Assembly: GCA_034436555.1 (NCBI GenBank)
Contig: DAOTUU010000023.1
Span: 1 to 64,000 of the forward strand
Reading direction: 5' to 3'
Length of the DNA stretch: 64,000 nt
Source of the DNA: JAFMJV01 sp034436555
GTDB taxonomy: Bacteria > Chloroflexota > Limnocylindria > Limnocylindrales > CSP1-4
Positions 48,098-56,844 of the stretch are shown here, piece after piece. The first letter of the stretch is position 1. Each line of letters begins with the position of its first letter. Below the pieces are notes generated by a model. That model saw only the letters and a list, made by a program, of their open reading frames with translations, was not told the DNA's origin and ran no database searches. The position numbers and the translations under genes are program-made.

Positions 48098-49312
48098 TCA
48101 GGCGACGACCGGCTCCCGGAACCTCAGCAGGTCGCCGCGCGCACCCACGATGAGGGCGACCATGGCCGCCATCGCCCCGATGCCGATGAGGAACGGCGTG
48201 GGGAAGCCCATCGCGCTGATGACCACGCCGTACGCCGCGGAGCCGATGCCGAGACCAAGCTGGTATCCCAGGGAGTATGTGGCCATCGCGGCGCCCACGC
48301 GTCCCGGCTGCGCCCGATCCATGGCGATCGCGAGGTGGATGGGGGAGGTGAGGGCCGCCGCGATCGCGTAGCACGCGCCGCCCGCGGTGAGCATCGGGAC
48401 GTCCTGCGCCAGGACCGCCAGGAGCAGGCCCGCCACGCCCAGGCACGCACCCAGGATGACCGGTCGGCCGCGGGCCACCCGGTCCAGGCGCGGGCCGATG
48501 ACCATGCGCGCCAGCACCATCGTCGCACCCAGCACCGGGTAGTAGACCGCGAGCGCCTCCACGGGGATGTCGTGCGCCAGCGCCCACACCGGCGGGAAGA
48601 TGAAGAACAGGCAGTTCGTGCTCATCCACAGGAACTCGAGCGTCATGGGCAGCACCACGCGGCGCTCCAGCAGGGAGCCCGAGCCGGGGCGCCGGGTCGT
48701 GTCCCCGGGGGCCGCGCGGACCGGCGCGCCGGGCCCGAACACCGCGATCGCAAGGGCCGCGAGCGCCAGCGCCATGGCGACCAGGAACGGTCCGGGGGCA
48801 CCCACCGAACCCAGCAGCGCCAGGCCGAGGGCGGGCATCACCATCTGCGACACGCCGGGCATCAGCCCGTAGATCCCCGATGCCTCGCCGCGCCGCTCCT
48901 TGGGTGCGATGTCCGCGAGCGCGGAGTTGCCGCCCGTGTTGAAGGCGCCCCACGCGGTGCCGTGCAGGAGGCGCACGCCGGTCATCGCGATGACCCCCGG
49001 CAGCAGGTAGAGCAGGCTGCTGAGGGCCAGCCCGGCCACCCCGAGGGCCAGGACCCGGCGCTTGCTCCACTCGTCCACGAGCCTGCCGAACCAGGGCCGC
49101 AGGAGCACGCTGGGCACGCTGAAGATGGCCACGATGATGCCCGCGAGCGCGGCATCGCCGCCCGCCTCGATGACCAGCACGGGGATGATCGGGTTGATCA
49201 GGCTGAACGAGCTGAACCCGAGCAGGACGATCAGGCACAGCGCGATGAACGGCCGGGTGTAGAGGGACGGCCGGACGATCGGGTCGACCGCCGCCGGCGC
49301 CGGCTGGCTCAT
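48098..49312 (-). CDS. MFS transporter
   Basis: 404 residues with about 12 helices. FSLINPIIPVLVIEAGGDAALAGIIVAIFSVPS opens the fold; LRPWFGRLVDEWSKRRVLALG is motif A; IAPKERRGEASGIYGL is the loop 4-5 motif. Drug/proton antiporter-like. The ATG overlaps the stop of the DUF2269-like gene, so it belongs to the hydrolase / DUF2269 / MFS operon. Substrate unknown. Confidence 0.82.
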   Translation of the reverse strand: MSQPAPAAVDPIVRPSLYTRPFIALCLIVLLGFSSFSLINPIIPVLVIEAGGDAALAGIIVAIFSVPSVLLRPWFGRLVDEWSKRRVLALGVAGLALSSLLYLLPGVIAMTGVRLLHGTAWGAFNTGGNSALADIAPKERRGEASGIYGLMPGVSQMVMPALGLALLGSVGAPGPFLVAMALALAALAIAVFGPGAPVRAAPGDTTRRPGSGSLLERRVVLPMTLEFLWMSTNCLFFIFPPVWALAHDIPVEALAVYYPVLGATMVLARMVIGPRLDRVARGRPVILGACLGVAGLLLAVLAQDVPMLTAGGACYAIAAALTSPIHLAIAMDRAQPGRVGAAMATYSLGYQLGLGIGSAAYGVVISAMGFPTPFLIGIGAMAAMVALIVGARGDLLRFREPVVA

Positions 49313-49794
49313 GCGAACGTCGGCTTCATGACCATCAGGAACAGCACCACCACCACGACGCTGCGCATGAACAGCCCTCCGCGCCGGATCCGGACCCGCA
49401 GCCGGGCCGCCTCGGCCCGCTCCGCGTCGGTCAGGTTCGGCATTCCCTTGAGGGCCAGCTCCAGCGACCGGAGCGTGAACCGGTTGTTGACGAATGACGC
49501 GTACAGGTACGAGGACATGAACAGGACGATCGACGCGGCGAGCCAGGGCACCGCCAGCACGTCGTAGCGCATCGTCCAGATGAGCGCGAACCCGCTGAGC
49601 AGCACGATCCCCGAGAGCGGGTGCGTCCAGCGGGTGGACAGGTCCCGTGACACGCGGACCGAGAACGGCACGTGGCCGGGCTCCGCCCTGACGGCCGCCT
49701 GCGTGATCCGTCCGTAGACGAACGTGGGTCCGAGCCCGATCATCGCCGCCCCGATGTGGATGAGCAGCAGCCAGCCGTAGGCGGACGTGAGCAT
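49309..49794 (-). CDS. DUF2269-like integral membrane protein
   Basis: 161 residues from ATG 49794, 5 nt after the hydrolase stop. Four helices: WLLLIHIGAAMIGLGPTFVYG, PLSGIVLLSGFALIW, WLAASIVLFMSSYLYASFV and RSVVVVVLFLMVMKPTF. It shares helix-1 His/Gly pattern and the C-terminal V(V/M)KPTF with the protein at 33485. Each paralogue sits in a catabolic gene block. Function not known. Confidence 0.65.
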   Translation of the reverse strand: MLTSAYGWLLLIHIGAAMIGLGPTFVYGRITQAAVRAEPGHVPFSVRVSRDLSTRWTHPLSGIVLLSGFALIWTMRYDVLAVPWLAASIVLFMSSYLYASFVNNRFTLRSLELALKGMPNLTDAERAEAARLRVRIRRGGLFMRSVVVVVLFLMVMKPTFA

Positions 49795-49799
49795 CCCGG

Positions 49800-50657
49800 T
49801 CAGCGGCCGCCCTGGTCGCCGTCGACCGCGATGGGCACCCAGCGGCGCCTGCCGTCGATCCGCACGAAGCGCCCGAATCCCGGCTGCGGGAAGTGGCTCG
49901 ACGCCACCAGCGTGCCCTCCCGCTCCAGCTGCTCGATGACCCGCCGGCGCTGCTCCGCGGCGCGCGGCGGATCGAAGTCGAACCGGTTGTGCCACTCGGT
50001 CTCGTAGGCGATGATCGGGTGGTGGGCCAGGTCGCCCAGGATGAAGCAGTGGTCGCCGCCGCTGCTCAGGACGAAGCTGGAATGCCCCGGTGAGTGGCCG
50101 TGGGTGGGCAGGGCGCGGAGTGACGGCAGCACCTGGAACTCGCCCTCGAACGTGTCCACGATGCCCAGGTCACCCATCGGCAGCACCTGCTCCCGGATGT
50201 TGGGGTGCATCTCCGGGATGCGGTTGTAGTGCGCCCAGTCGTTGGCGGGCACCAGGTACCGGGCGCGCGGGAACCGCGGGCGGATGCCGATCTCGTCGCG
50301 GATGAGGTTCCAGCCCACGTGGTCCGCGTGCAGATGGGTGAACACCACCTGGTCGATGTCGTCGGGCGTGGCGCCCACCTGCGCCATCTCGTCCAGCAGC
50401 GCGGCAGGCGTGGCGGGTGCCCCCGGCGGGGCATGGACGGGTCCCCAGCCCGTGTCGATGAGCAGCGTCCGGCCGTCCGCCCGGACCAGGAACGCCCGGA
50501 AGTTGAGCAGCGACCAGACGTCGTCCAGGAGCAGCTCCCGGTACGGCTCCCATGCCTCCGCGGGCACCTCCGGGTAGTGCCAGGCGGGATCGATCGCGTG
50601 TCGCCGATCCACCAGGCCCGTGATCTCGGCGTCGCCGATGCGCAGTCGGACGGCCAT
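49800..50657 (-). CDS. metallo-beta-lactamase-fold hydrolase
   Basis: 285 residues. The Zn motif VVFTHLHADHVGWN (HxHxDH) is followed by LPTHGHSPGHSSF (His) and CFILGDLAHHP (Asp, then His), completing a dinuclear site. FLVRADGRTLLIDTGWGP opens the fold. This is the lactonase/quorum-quenching and arylsulfatase-like soluble branch, about the usual length; it may hydrolyse a lactone or similar ring. Starts the hydrolase / DUF2269 / MFS operon downstream of the second amidohydrolase. Confidence 0.85.
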   Translation of the reverse strand: MAVRLRIGDAEITGLVDRRHAIDPAWHYPEVPAEAWEPYRELLLDDVWSLLNFRAFLVRADGRTLLIDTGWGPVHAPPGAPATPAALLDEMAQVGATPDDIDQVVFTHLHADHVGWNLIRDEIGIRPRFPRARYLVPANDWAHYNRIPEMHPNIREQVLPMGDLGIVDTFEGEFQVLPSLRALPTHGHSPGHSSFVLSSGGDHCFILGDLAHHPIIAYETEWHNRFDFDPPRAAEQRRRVIEQLEREGTLVASSHFPQPGFGRFVRIDGRRRWVPIAVDGDQGGR

Positions 50658-50699
50658 CGCGTGTCTCCTCCAGGTCTCAGGCGGGTCTCAGACGGGGTC

Positions 50700-52130
50700 T
50701 CAGGCGCCGGCGATCATGGCCGCGCCGGCCCGCGGCGACCAGACCGACCCGAGGTCGAAGCCCGCCCGTGCGGCGACCGCGCCCAGGCGCGCCGAGGCCT
50801 CCGCCGCCAGCGCCACCGGATCCACGTGGACCGGCGCTCCGCCGGACACCACGACCCTGCCGTCCACCAGCACGGTGTCCACGTCGGCGGGCGACGCGCT
50901 GTGCACGATGGCCACCGCGGGATCCACCACGGGCACCACGGACAGGCCGTCCGCTCGAACGAGCACGATGTCCGCGCGCTTGCCGGGCGTGATCGACCCC
51001 ACCCGGTCGCCCAGGCCCAGGGATCGCGCCCCCTCGAGCGTCGCGATGCGCAGGATGTCCCGGGGGCTCATGTGCACCGCGTCGCCCGCGCGCGTCAGCT
51101 CCAGGCCCAGCGCCACGCGCATCGCCCCGAAGGGGTCCGCGCTGGCGGCGATCGCCGTGGTGTCCAGCGACAGGCTGACCCGCACGCCCGCGGCGCGCAG
51201 CTCGCTGAGCTGGGGGAAGCCCATCGCGAGACGGAGCTCCGCCAGGGGGCTGGCGCTGACCGGGATGCCGTTGCGGGCCAGGCGCTCCATCTCCGTGGGT
51301 GACACCCAGTTCGCGTGCGCGAGCAGCACGTCCGGTCCGAGCAGGCCGTCGGCGTCGAGCACCTCCACCTGGCGGATGCGCGCCACCTCCTGGCGTGTGC
51401 CGGCACAGTGCATCGCGATGGGCAGCCCCAGCTCCCGGGCGAGCCGCCACTCCTCGCGGTACACCGCGGCGGACGAGCGCGACGGTCCGCGCACGGCGCA
51501 GCCCACCCCGATCAGGCCCTCGGCGGCCGGCTCCCAGTCATCCCGGATGCGGCCGATCTCCGCGAAGTCCATGGGCTCGTCGGGCGACACCCCGACCTGG
51601 GCCATGACCGCGCGCATCTGCTCCATGTTCATGAGCGGGCTCGCGGAGGGGGCGCCGTACGAGAAGCGGGCGCGGATGCCCAGGGCGCGCAGGGCGTCCA
51701 GGTCCGCATCCGCATCCTCGCGGCTGAGCACGTTGTGGGCCCAGTCGTGGACCGTGGTGATGCCCGCGAGGAGGCCCTCGGTGGCGCCCAGCAGGACCCC
51801 GACCCGGGTGTCCCCGGGCTCCAGGTGTGGCGCGAGGAGCGCCTTGCGGGCGAACCAGCCGGCCTCGTGGCCGTCGCCGACGGCACCCCGCAGGAGCGTG
51901 CCCCAGAGATGCCAGTGGGTGTCCACGAACCCCGGCAGCGCGATGTGGTGCGACCCGTCCACGTCGGTGGCGCCGTCCGCGACCAGGTCCGGTCCCACCG
52001 CGACGATGACCCCATCCCGGATCTCGATGTCGCCCCGGACCTCGCCCACGTCGTCGTCCTGCGACAGGATGATGCAGTCGCGGATGCGCAGGTGGGGGCG
52101 GGCGGGGAGCGACGCGACAAGGTCGGACAT
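50700..52130 (-). CDS. TrzA/ATZ-type amidohydrolase or deaminase, second copy
   Basis: 476 residues from ATG 52130 (CGGAGG before it). GFVDTHWHLWGTLL (HxH), GLPIAMHCAGTRQE (His), LLAHANWVSPTEM (His), LSLDTTAIAASADPFG (Asp in LDT) and SITPGKRADIVLVR match the copy at 20547 block by block. It has Cys after the third His (MHCAG) where the first copy has Leu, so specificity probably differs. It is preceded by a strong terminator and its own TACACT promoter with an inverted TGTATCC pair, so it is regulated apart from the importer genes. Confidence 0.88.
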   Translation of the reverse strand: MSDLVASLPARPHLRIRDCIILSQDDDVGEVRGDIEIRDGVIVAVGPDLVADGATDVDGSHHIALPGFVDTHWHLWGTLLRGAVGDGHEAGWFARKALLAPHLEPGDTRVGVLLGATEGLLAGITTVHDWAHNVLSREDADADLDALRALGIRARFSYGAPSASPLMNMEQMRAVMAQVGVSPDEPMDFAEIGRIRDDWEPAAEGLIGVGCAVRGPSRSSAAVYREEWRLARELGLPIAMHCAGTRQEVARIRQVEVLDADGLLGPDVLLAHANWVSPTEMERLARNGIPVSASPLAELRLAMGFPQLSELRAAGVRVSLSLDTTAIAASADPFGAMRVALGLELTRAGDAVHMSPRDILRIATLEGARSLGLGDRVGSITPGKRADIVLVRADGLSVVPVVDPAVAIVHSASPADVDTVLVDGRVVVSGGAPVHVDPVALAAEASARLGAVAARAGFDLGSVWSPRAGAAMIAGA

Positions 52131-52164
52131 GCTGCCTCCGTGGGGGTCGGGTGCCGGTGCTGTC

Positions 52165-52195
52165 AGTGTATCCGCCTGCGTGGCGATCGGATACA
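52165..52195 (-). promoter_or_regulatory. promoter with inverted TGTATCC/GGATACA pair
   Basis: TGTATCC (52167-52173) and GGATACA (52189-52195) are perfect inverted copies with centres 22 bp apart. The first overlaps TACACT (52165-52170, minus strand), the -10 of the amidohydrolase gene. The second, extended, reads CTCTTGTATCC on the minus strand, like half of the palindrome at 56931. Confidence 0.55.
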
Positions 52196-52226
52196 AGAGG
52201 TCGGCGATCGTGCGCCGTGAATCGGC

Positions 52227-52253
52227 GAGGCCCGGGGTGGGTCCCCGGGCCTC
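52227..52253 (-). terminator. perfect 11-bp hairpin after the binding-protein gene
   Basis: GAGGCCCGGGG, loop TGGGT, CCCCGGGCCTC, 44 nt past the stop of the gene at 52297. No strong T tract. Ends the binding-protein transcript. Confidence 0.75.
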
Positions 52254-52296
52254 GCAGCGGTTCAGCGGATGGAGGGCGCGGTCGGCCCTCCGAGGG

Positions 52297-53424
52297 TCAC
52301 TCGGCGGCTGCCGGGTTCAGGGGGATGCCCAGGGCGGCCTGGGCGGCGTTGACGTACGTGGGGTTGACGAACTGCGCCAGGTCGACCGTCACGCCTTCGG
52401 GCAGGTTGTCGGCCAGGTACTGCTGGAGCTGCCCGAGCCCACCATCCTTGTCCACCTCGCCCAGGCCACCGTCCCAGGGCGTGAAGTACTCCATGTCGTT
52501 CTTCCAGCCGCTGCGGATGCCGTCGGTGATGGTGATGCCCTCGCGCTCGCCGAGGCTGAAGACGTACGGCGCGTTGTCCAGGTTCTTGATGTCCGCGAGG
52601 GCCCGGATGTAGGCGCTCAGGAACGCGGTCACCGTGTTCGGGTTGGCCGCCGCCCAGTCCTTGTTGACCGCGAGCGTGTCGGAGCCGAAGTCGAAGCGGT
52701 CCACCACGAACCTGCCGCCCGCGTCCAGCACCATCTGGCGCTGCCGGTTGAACACCGGGGTCATGTACAGCTTGCCGTCCAGGAACAGGGCCACCCACGC
52801 GTTCGAGCCGCCGTCGACCGAGACCGCGTTGTAGGGCACGCCGGTGATGTCGAACCCGGCTTCCTGGAGGAACTTCACCCGCAGGTCGAAGTCCAGCGTG
52901 CCCGGCGTGCCGCCGAGCAGGATGTCCTTGCCCGCGAGATCCTCGGGCTTCTCGATCTCCGGCCGCACCGCGATGGTGTTGGCGGTGAAGTTCTGGTAGC
53001 CGGAGATCGCCTGGAGCGGCAGTCCCTCGGCGAAGCTGTTGGCGGTGTCGAGCATCTCCGCCTGGCCGAAGTTGAGGCTGCCGCCGATGAGGCCCGGGGC
53101 GGTCTCCTCGGTCTGGATCAGCTGCACGTCCGTGAAGCCCGCGTCCGCGAAGTAGCCGCGGTCGAGCGCGACCAGGAAGGGCGCCCGGCTGTTGAGGTTG
53201 GGCAGTCGGTAGCCGATGGTGATCGACGTCTGCTCGGGGGCCGGCAGGTCCGGCTTGGCGAGGGCGGGCGGCTGCGCCGGCGCCACGCTCGGCGGCGGCG
53301 TGATGCTGGGCGCGGGTGATGCATCCTGCGCCAGCGCCGTGCCGATGATCGAGGCGGTCAGGGCCAGGCTGCCCACGGCCGCCACGCCCAGGCGGCGCGA
53401 CAGGGGAGTTCGGGTCTGGGTCAC
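52297..53424 (-). CDS. NMT1/THI5-like substrate-binding protein, second importer
   Basis: 375 residues from GTG 53424 (GGAGGAATCC before it; GTG 53436 is possible). Signal peptide cleaved at ALAQ-D, then a Pro/Ala/Ser linker of about 40 residues. Binding fold: SITIGYRLPNLNSRAPFLVALDRGYFADAGFTDVQLI, LIGGSLNFGQAEMLDTAN, EDLAGKDILLGGTPG. It differs from the first importer's protein (LNSRAP for VMFGRY), so ligand choice probably differs. It has its own promoter and is separated from the permease genes by 283 bp. Confidence 0.88.
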   Translation of the reverse strand: MTQTRTPLSRRLGVAAVGSLALTASIIGTALAQDASPAPSITPPPSVAPAQPPALAKPDLPAPEQTSITIGYRLPNLNSRAPFLVALDRGYFADAGFTDVQLIQTEETAPGLIGGSLNFGQAEMLDTANSFAEGLPLQAISGYQNFTANTIAVRPEIEKPEDLAGKDILLGGTPGTLDFDLRVKFLQEAGFDITGVPYNAVSVDGGSNAWVALFLDGKLYMTPVFNRQRQMVLDAGGRFVVDRFDFGSDTLAVNKDWAAANPNTVTAFLSAYIRALADIKNLDNAPYVFSLGEREGITITDGIRSGWKNDMEYFTPWDGGLGEVDKDGGLGQLQQYLADNLPEGVTVDLAQFVNPTYVNAAQAALGIPLNPAAAE

Positions 53425-53450
53425 GGATTCCTCCACGGTGTGCTTGGGTC

Positions 53451-53478
53451 GGGGTGCGGGGTGCGGGGTGCGGGGTGG
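53451..53478 (+). repeat. (GGGGTGC)4-like repeat, G-quadruplex motif
   Basis: Three GGGGTGC units and GGGGTGG, i.e. four G4 tracts spaced by 3 nt on the plus strand, which is the template strand of the binding-protein leader. Confidence 0.9.
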
Positions 53479-53663
53479 CGATCGCCCCCATCGGTCGATG
53501 TGCTGACTTCGCCGTCTCGACGGCTCCCGTCATCGCAGCGCGCGGCTGTCACGATGCGGGCGACGCATCCTCCTCCTCTCTGCGTGTGCTCGGCTGGAGA
53601 CGCACCGGTGTCGATCGGTGCCATTCCCGATCGAACTGGCTACGATCTCCGTGTCGTCGCCCG

Positions 53664-53669
53664 AGTATA
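53664..53669 (-). promoter_or_regulatory. -10 element TATACT of the binding-protein gene
   Basis: TATACT on the minus strand, giving a leader of about 230 nt that contains the GGGGTGC repeat. The position is just downstream of the permease gene end. Confidence 0.4.
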
Positions 53670-53707
53670 CGGACGTGTCAAGCAGCCTCCCTGCCTCGGG
53701 TCGGGGT

Positions 53708-54571
53708 TCAGGTGGCGGCCTCCCGGTACCACGGCGCCAGGCGCCGTCGGATCACGTTGAGCAGCGCCATGGCCACGTTGGCGGCCAGCATCAGCACGAG
53801 CGTCAGGGCGAGCGCCCCGGCCATGTCGAACTCGGACGACAGCAGCCGGATCATGTAGCCCACGCCTGCGGCGCTGCCGATGAACTCGGCGATGATCACG
53901 CCCACCAGGCCGCGCGCCACGCCCAGCCGGAGGCCGGTGAGGGTGTACGGCAGGATGTACGGCAGGGTCACCTTGCGGTACAGGTCCATGCGCGACGCGC
54001 CGAACACCCGGCCCGCCCGGAGCAGCGTCTCGTCCACCGCGGCGGCGCCCGTCCAGACGTTGATGATGATGGGGAACACGGCCATCAGGAAGATGACCGC
54101 GACCTTGGACGGCGACCCGAAGCCCAGCCACATCACGATGAGCGGCGCGAGGGCCACGCGGGGTGTGGAGTAGGCGATCCAGACCACCGGGCCCGCGAAG
54201 GTGCGGACCGTCCGGAGCGAGCCCAGGGCCAGCCCGAGGACCACGCCCACCACGGCGGCCAGCAGGAAGCCGATGACGAAGTTGACCAGGCTGAACCACA
54301 GGTTCCCGAGGAGCAGGTCCCGCTCGCTCAGCGACAGGAACGCGTTCCACATGCTCGACGGCGGTGGCACGAACTCCGGGTCGGCCCAGCCGAAGGTGCT
54401 GATGGCCAGCTCCGCGAACACGATGATGGCCACGATCTCGATGAACAGCGCCACGTTCCAGCCGATGCGGTCCCACAGCCGGCGCGGCGCGGATCGAGGC
54501 GGGATGGGTCGCAGGTGCGACGGTGGCGGGGCGGCCGCGGTGGTGCCCAGGGAGAGTGCCGGACTCGTCAT
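53708..54571 (-). CDS. NitT/TauT-type ABC permease, second importer, distal subunit
   Basis: 287 residues. Helices begin WNVALFIEIVAIIVFAELAIS; FVPPPSSMWNAFLSL; EAA loop AGRVFGASRMDLYRKVTLPYILPYTLTG; last helix ALALTLVLMLAANVAMALL. ATGA overlap with the permease upstream, from which it clearly differs, again implying a heterodimeric channel. The binding-protein gene lies downstream under its own promoter. Confidence 0.88.
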   Translation of the reverse strand: MTSPALSLGTTAAAPPPSHLRPIPPRSAPRRLWDRIGWNVALFIEIVAIIVFAELAISTFGWADPEFVPPPSSMWNAFLSLSERDLLLGNLWFSLVNFVIGFLLAAVVGVVLGLALGSLRTVRTFAGPVVWIAYSTPRVALAPLIVMWLGFGSPSKVAVIFLMAVFPIIINVWTGAAAVDETLLRAGRVFGASRMDLYRKVTLPYILPYTLTGLRLGVARGLVGVIIAEFIGSAAGVGYMIRLLSSEFDMAGALALTLVLMLAANVAMALLNVIRRRLAPWYREAAT

Positions 54572-55479
54572 CGACGCACCGTGGTCCGCCACCCCGACAC
54601 GCGGGACTCCAGCAGGCCCAACACCCGCACCGACAGCACCGAGACGATGACGATGACCACGAGGATCGCGAACGCCTGGTCCACCCGGAAGCGGCTCTGG
54701 GCCACGGACATGAGGGCTCCGAAGCCGCTGGAGCCACCGTGGATCTCCGACACCAGCAGGATGATCCAGGCGGTCACGACCGCGAGCCGCAGGCCGGTCA
54801 GCACGAACGGGACGGTGGCGGGCAGGATCACCTTGCGGTACAGCGCGGAGCGACCGGCGCCGAACACGATCGCGGCGCGCTTGAGCGACGGGTCGACCGT
54901 GTTCACGCCCGCCATCGTGTTGAGGATGATGGGCAGCATGGCGCTCAGCCAGACGAGGAAGATGATGGGCGTGTCGCCGAACCCGAACCAGATCGTGGTC
55001 ATGGGCCGGACCGCCACGAGGGGCATCGCGTAGAGCGCCCAGACCAGGGGCGCCACGAGCTTGATGCCCGGACGCCAGCTGCCGATGAGCAGTCCCAGGG
55101 CCACGCCGAACACGGCCGCCAGGAGGTAGCCCGCGAGGAAGTTCTTGAGGCTTGCCACGGCGGCCTCGATGAGGGCCCCGTTCGCCACCAGTCGACCCAT
55201 CGCGTCCAGGATGCGGCTGGGCGGTGGCAGGAACAGCGGGTTCACGGCCTTCAGGTCGCCCTGGACGTACTGCCACACGAGCACGATCACGACCGCCTCC
55301 ACCACCAGCAGCAGGTGGGCCGTGGGGATGCGTCGGCGATCCGTGCGCGTCCGGATCGGCGGCGGCAGGGGTCCCCCGGAGGCGGGCACCTCGCCGCCGG
55401 GATCGCGTGACCCCGGATGACCCGGGTGATGCACCGGGTGCTCGTGGGCCGCGCTGAGCACGAGCCGGGCCTCAGCCAT
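54568..55479 (-). CDS. NitT/TauT-type ABC permease, second importer, proximal subunit
   Basis: 303 residues with an unusually long His/Pro-rich cytoplasmic N-terminus (about 50 residues, HEHPVHHPGHPGS). Then HLLLVVEAVVIVLVWQYVQG, FLPPPSRILDAM, EAA loop AAIVFGAGRSALYRKVILPATVPFVLTG and a last helix AFAILVVIVIVSVLSVRVL. Starts 8 nt inside the ATPase gene. Confidence 0.88.
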   Translation of the reverse strand: MAEARLVLSAAHEHPVHHPGHPGSRDPGGEVPASGGPLPPPIRTRTDRRRIPTAHLLLVVEAVVIVLVWQYVQGDLKAVNPLFLPPPSRILDAMGRLVANGALIEAAVASLKNFLAGYLLAAVFGVALGLLIGSWRPGIKLVAPLVWALYAMPLVAVRPMTTIWFGFGDTPIIFLVWLSAMLPIILNTMAGVNTVDPSLKRAAIVFGAGRSALYRKVILPATVPFVLTGLRLAVVTAWIILLVSEIHGGSSGFGALMSVAQSRFRVDQAFAILVVIVIVSVLSVRVLGLLESRVSGWRTTVRR

Positions 55480-56272
55480 CGGCGGTCGCCCGGTGGGCGT
55501 GGATGATGGCCTCCTCCCGCAGCAGCTCCCACAGCCGCTCCCGGAGGGCCGCGTAGCCCGCGTGCGACTTGACGTCGTACTCGCGGCGGGGGCGCGGCAG
55601 GTCCACCGGGATGATCTCCCGGATCCGACCCGGGCGCGCCGACGCCACCACCACGCGGTCGGCCAGCGCGATCGCCTCGTCGATGGAGTGGGTGATGAAG
55701 ATGACCGTCTGCTTCGCCGTGGAGATGACCTGCTCCAGCTCTCCCTGCATGACCTCGCGAGTCATCGCGTCGAGGGCCGCGAACGGCTCGTCCATGAGCA
55801 GCACCTTGGGCTGCGCGATGAGCGCCCGGGCCAGTCCCACGCGCTGGCGCATGCCGCCCGACAGCTGGTGGGGGAAGCTCTCCTCGAACCCCTTGAGGCC
55901 CACCAGCTCGATGACCTGACCGATCTCCCGGTCGCCGATGTGCGCGCGCTCGCGCTGCATCTCCACCCCGAACCGGACGTTGCCCACGACCGTCCGCCAG
56001 GGCAGCAGCGCGTAGTCCTGGAACACCATCGCCCGGTCCGGGCCCGGCCTGGTCACCGGCACCCCGTCGATGAGGATGCGACCGGACGTGGGCTGGAGCA
56101 GCCCGGCCACCGCGTTGATGAGCGTCGTCTTGCCGCAGCCGCTGGGCCCCACGACGACGATGAACTCGCCCTGCTCGATGGCGAGGTTGACCTGCCACAG
56201 GGCGATGAGCATGTTGCGGTGGTCGCTCAGCTCGTACTCGACGGTCAGGTCCTGGATGTCGATGTGTGCCAT
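55472..56272 (-). CDS. NitT/TauT-type ABC ATP-binding protein, second importer
   Basis: 266 residues. Walker A VGPSGCGKTT, Q-loop VFQDYALLPWRTVVGNV, signature LSGGMRQRVGLARALIAQPKVLLMDEPFAALD, switch ITHSIDEAI. Very similar to the ATPase of the first importer, including IPVDLPRPRREYDVKS near the end. It follows the RidA gene by 67 nt and leads the permeases. Confidence 0.92.
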   Translation of the reverse strand: MAHIDIQDLTVEYELSDHRNMLIALWQVNLAIEQGEFIVVVGPSGCGKTTLINAVAGLLQPTSGRILIDGVPVTRPGPDRAMVFQDYALLPWRTVVGNVRFGVEMQRERAHIGDREIGQVIELVGLKGFEESFPHQLSGGMRQRVGLARALIAQPKVLLMDEPFAALDAMTREVMQGELEQVISTAKQTVIFITHSIDEAIALADRVVVASARPGRIREIIPVDLPRPRREYDVKSHAGYAALRERLWELLREEAIIHAHRATADG

Positions 56273-56339
56273 GTCGGTCTCCGGGGCACCCGATGCGCGG
56301 GGGTCGGCGGGGGTCGGCGAGGCTCGATCGTGCGGAGGG

Positions 56340-56756
56340 TCAGGCTCCCGGGGCGGCCTCCGGCAGGACCGCGATGGCCTCGATCTCGATGAGGTAGCCG
56401 GTCTGCGCGAAGCCCGCCACGCGCAGCAGCGTGGTCGCCGGGACGTCCTCCCCGTCGAAGTAGCGCGCCCGGATGTCCCGCAGCTCGTCCTTGTGGATCT
56501 GGTACTCCTCGCCCACGTAGACGTTGGTCTTGACCACGTCGTGCAGGGTACCGCCCGCCGCCTCCACGATGCGCCTGATGCTCGCGTAGCAGTTCTCGGC
56601 CTGGGTGACGATGTCCTTGGGCAGCGACCCGTCCAGGTTGTAGCCCACGATGCCGCTCAGGAACACGAGCGACCCGGCGCCCGACACCCTGATGGCCTGG
56701 TTGAACCGCCACGGGGCCTTGTAGACGTCGGGGGGGTTGATGAACGTCTTCTCCAC
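56340..56756 (-). CDS. RidA/YjgF-family protein lacking the deaminase arginine
   Basis: 138 residues, GTG 56756 with GGAGGAG upstream. AIRVSGAGSLVFLSGIVGYN, ASIRRIVEAAGG, DVVKTNVYVGEEYQ, RARYFDGEDVPATTLLRVAGFA, LIEIEAIAVLP. Thr occupies the place of the catalytic Arg (TTLLRV). It is a close relative of the RidA half of the RidA-cupin fusion at 15753 (shared YVGEEY and LxRVAGFA). First gene of the importer operon, divergent from the hydantoinase operon. Confidence 0.82.
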   Translation of the reverse strand: MEKTFINPPDVYKAPWRFNQAIRVSGAGSLVFLSGIVGYNLDGSLPKDIVTQAENCYASIRRIVEAAGGTLHDVVKTNVYVGEEYQIHKDELRDIRARYFDGEDVPATTLLRVAGFAQTGYLIEIEAIAVLPEAAPGA

Positions 56757-56844
56757 GGGGCCGCTCCTCCTGGCTGCCGCCGAGCCACCGGCCGGCGCCG
56801 GGGTGGCGCTCCGGACCTCGGCGCGTATGCGAAGTCCGGTGGAA

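Larger units (their letters stand above)
53425..53707. other. 283-bp leader region of the binding-protein gene
   Basis: No gene supported. It holds the GGGGTGC repeat and a TATACT -10, listed separately, in a stretch of more mixed composition than the flanking genes. Confidence 0.5.
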
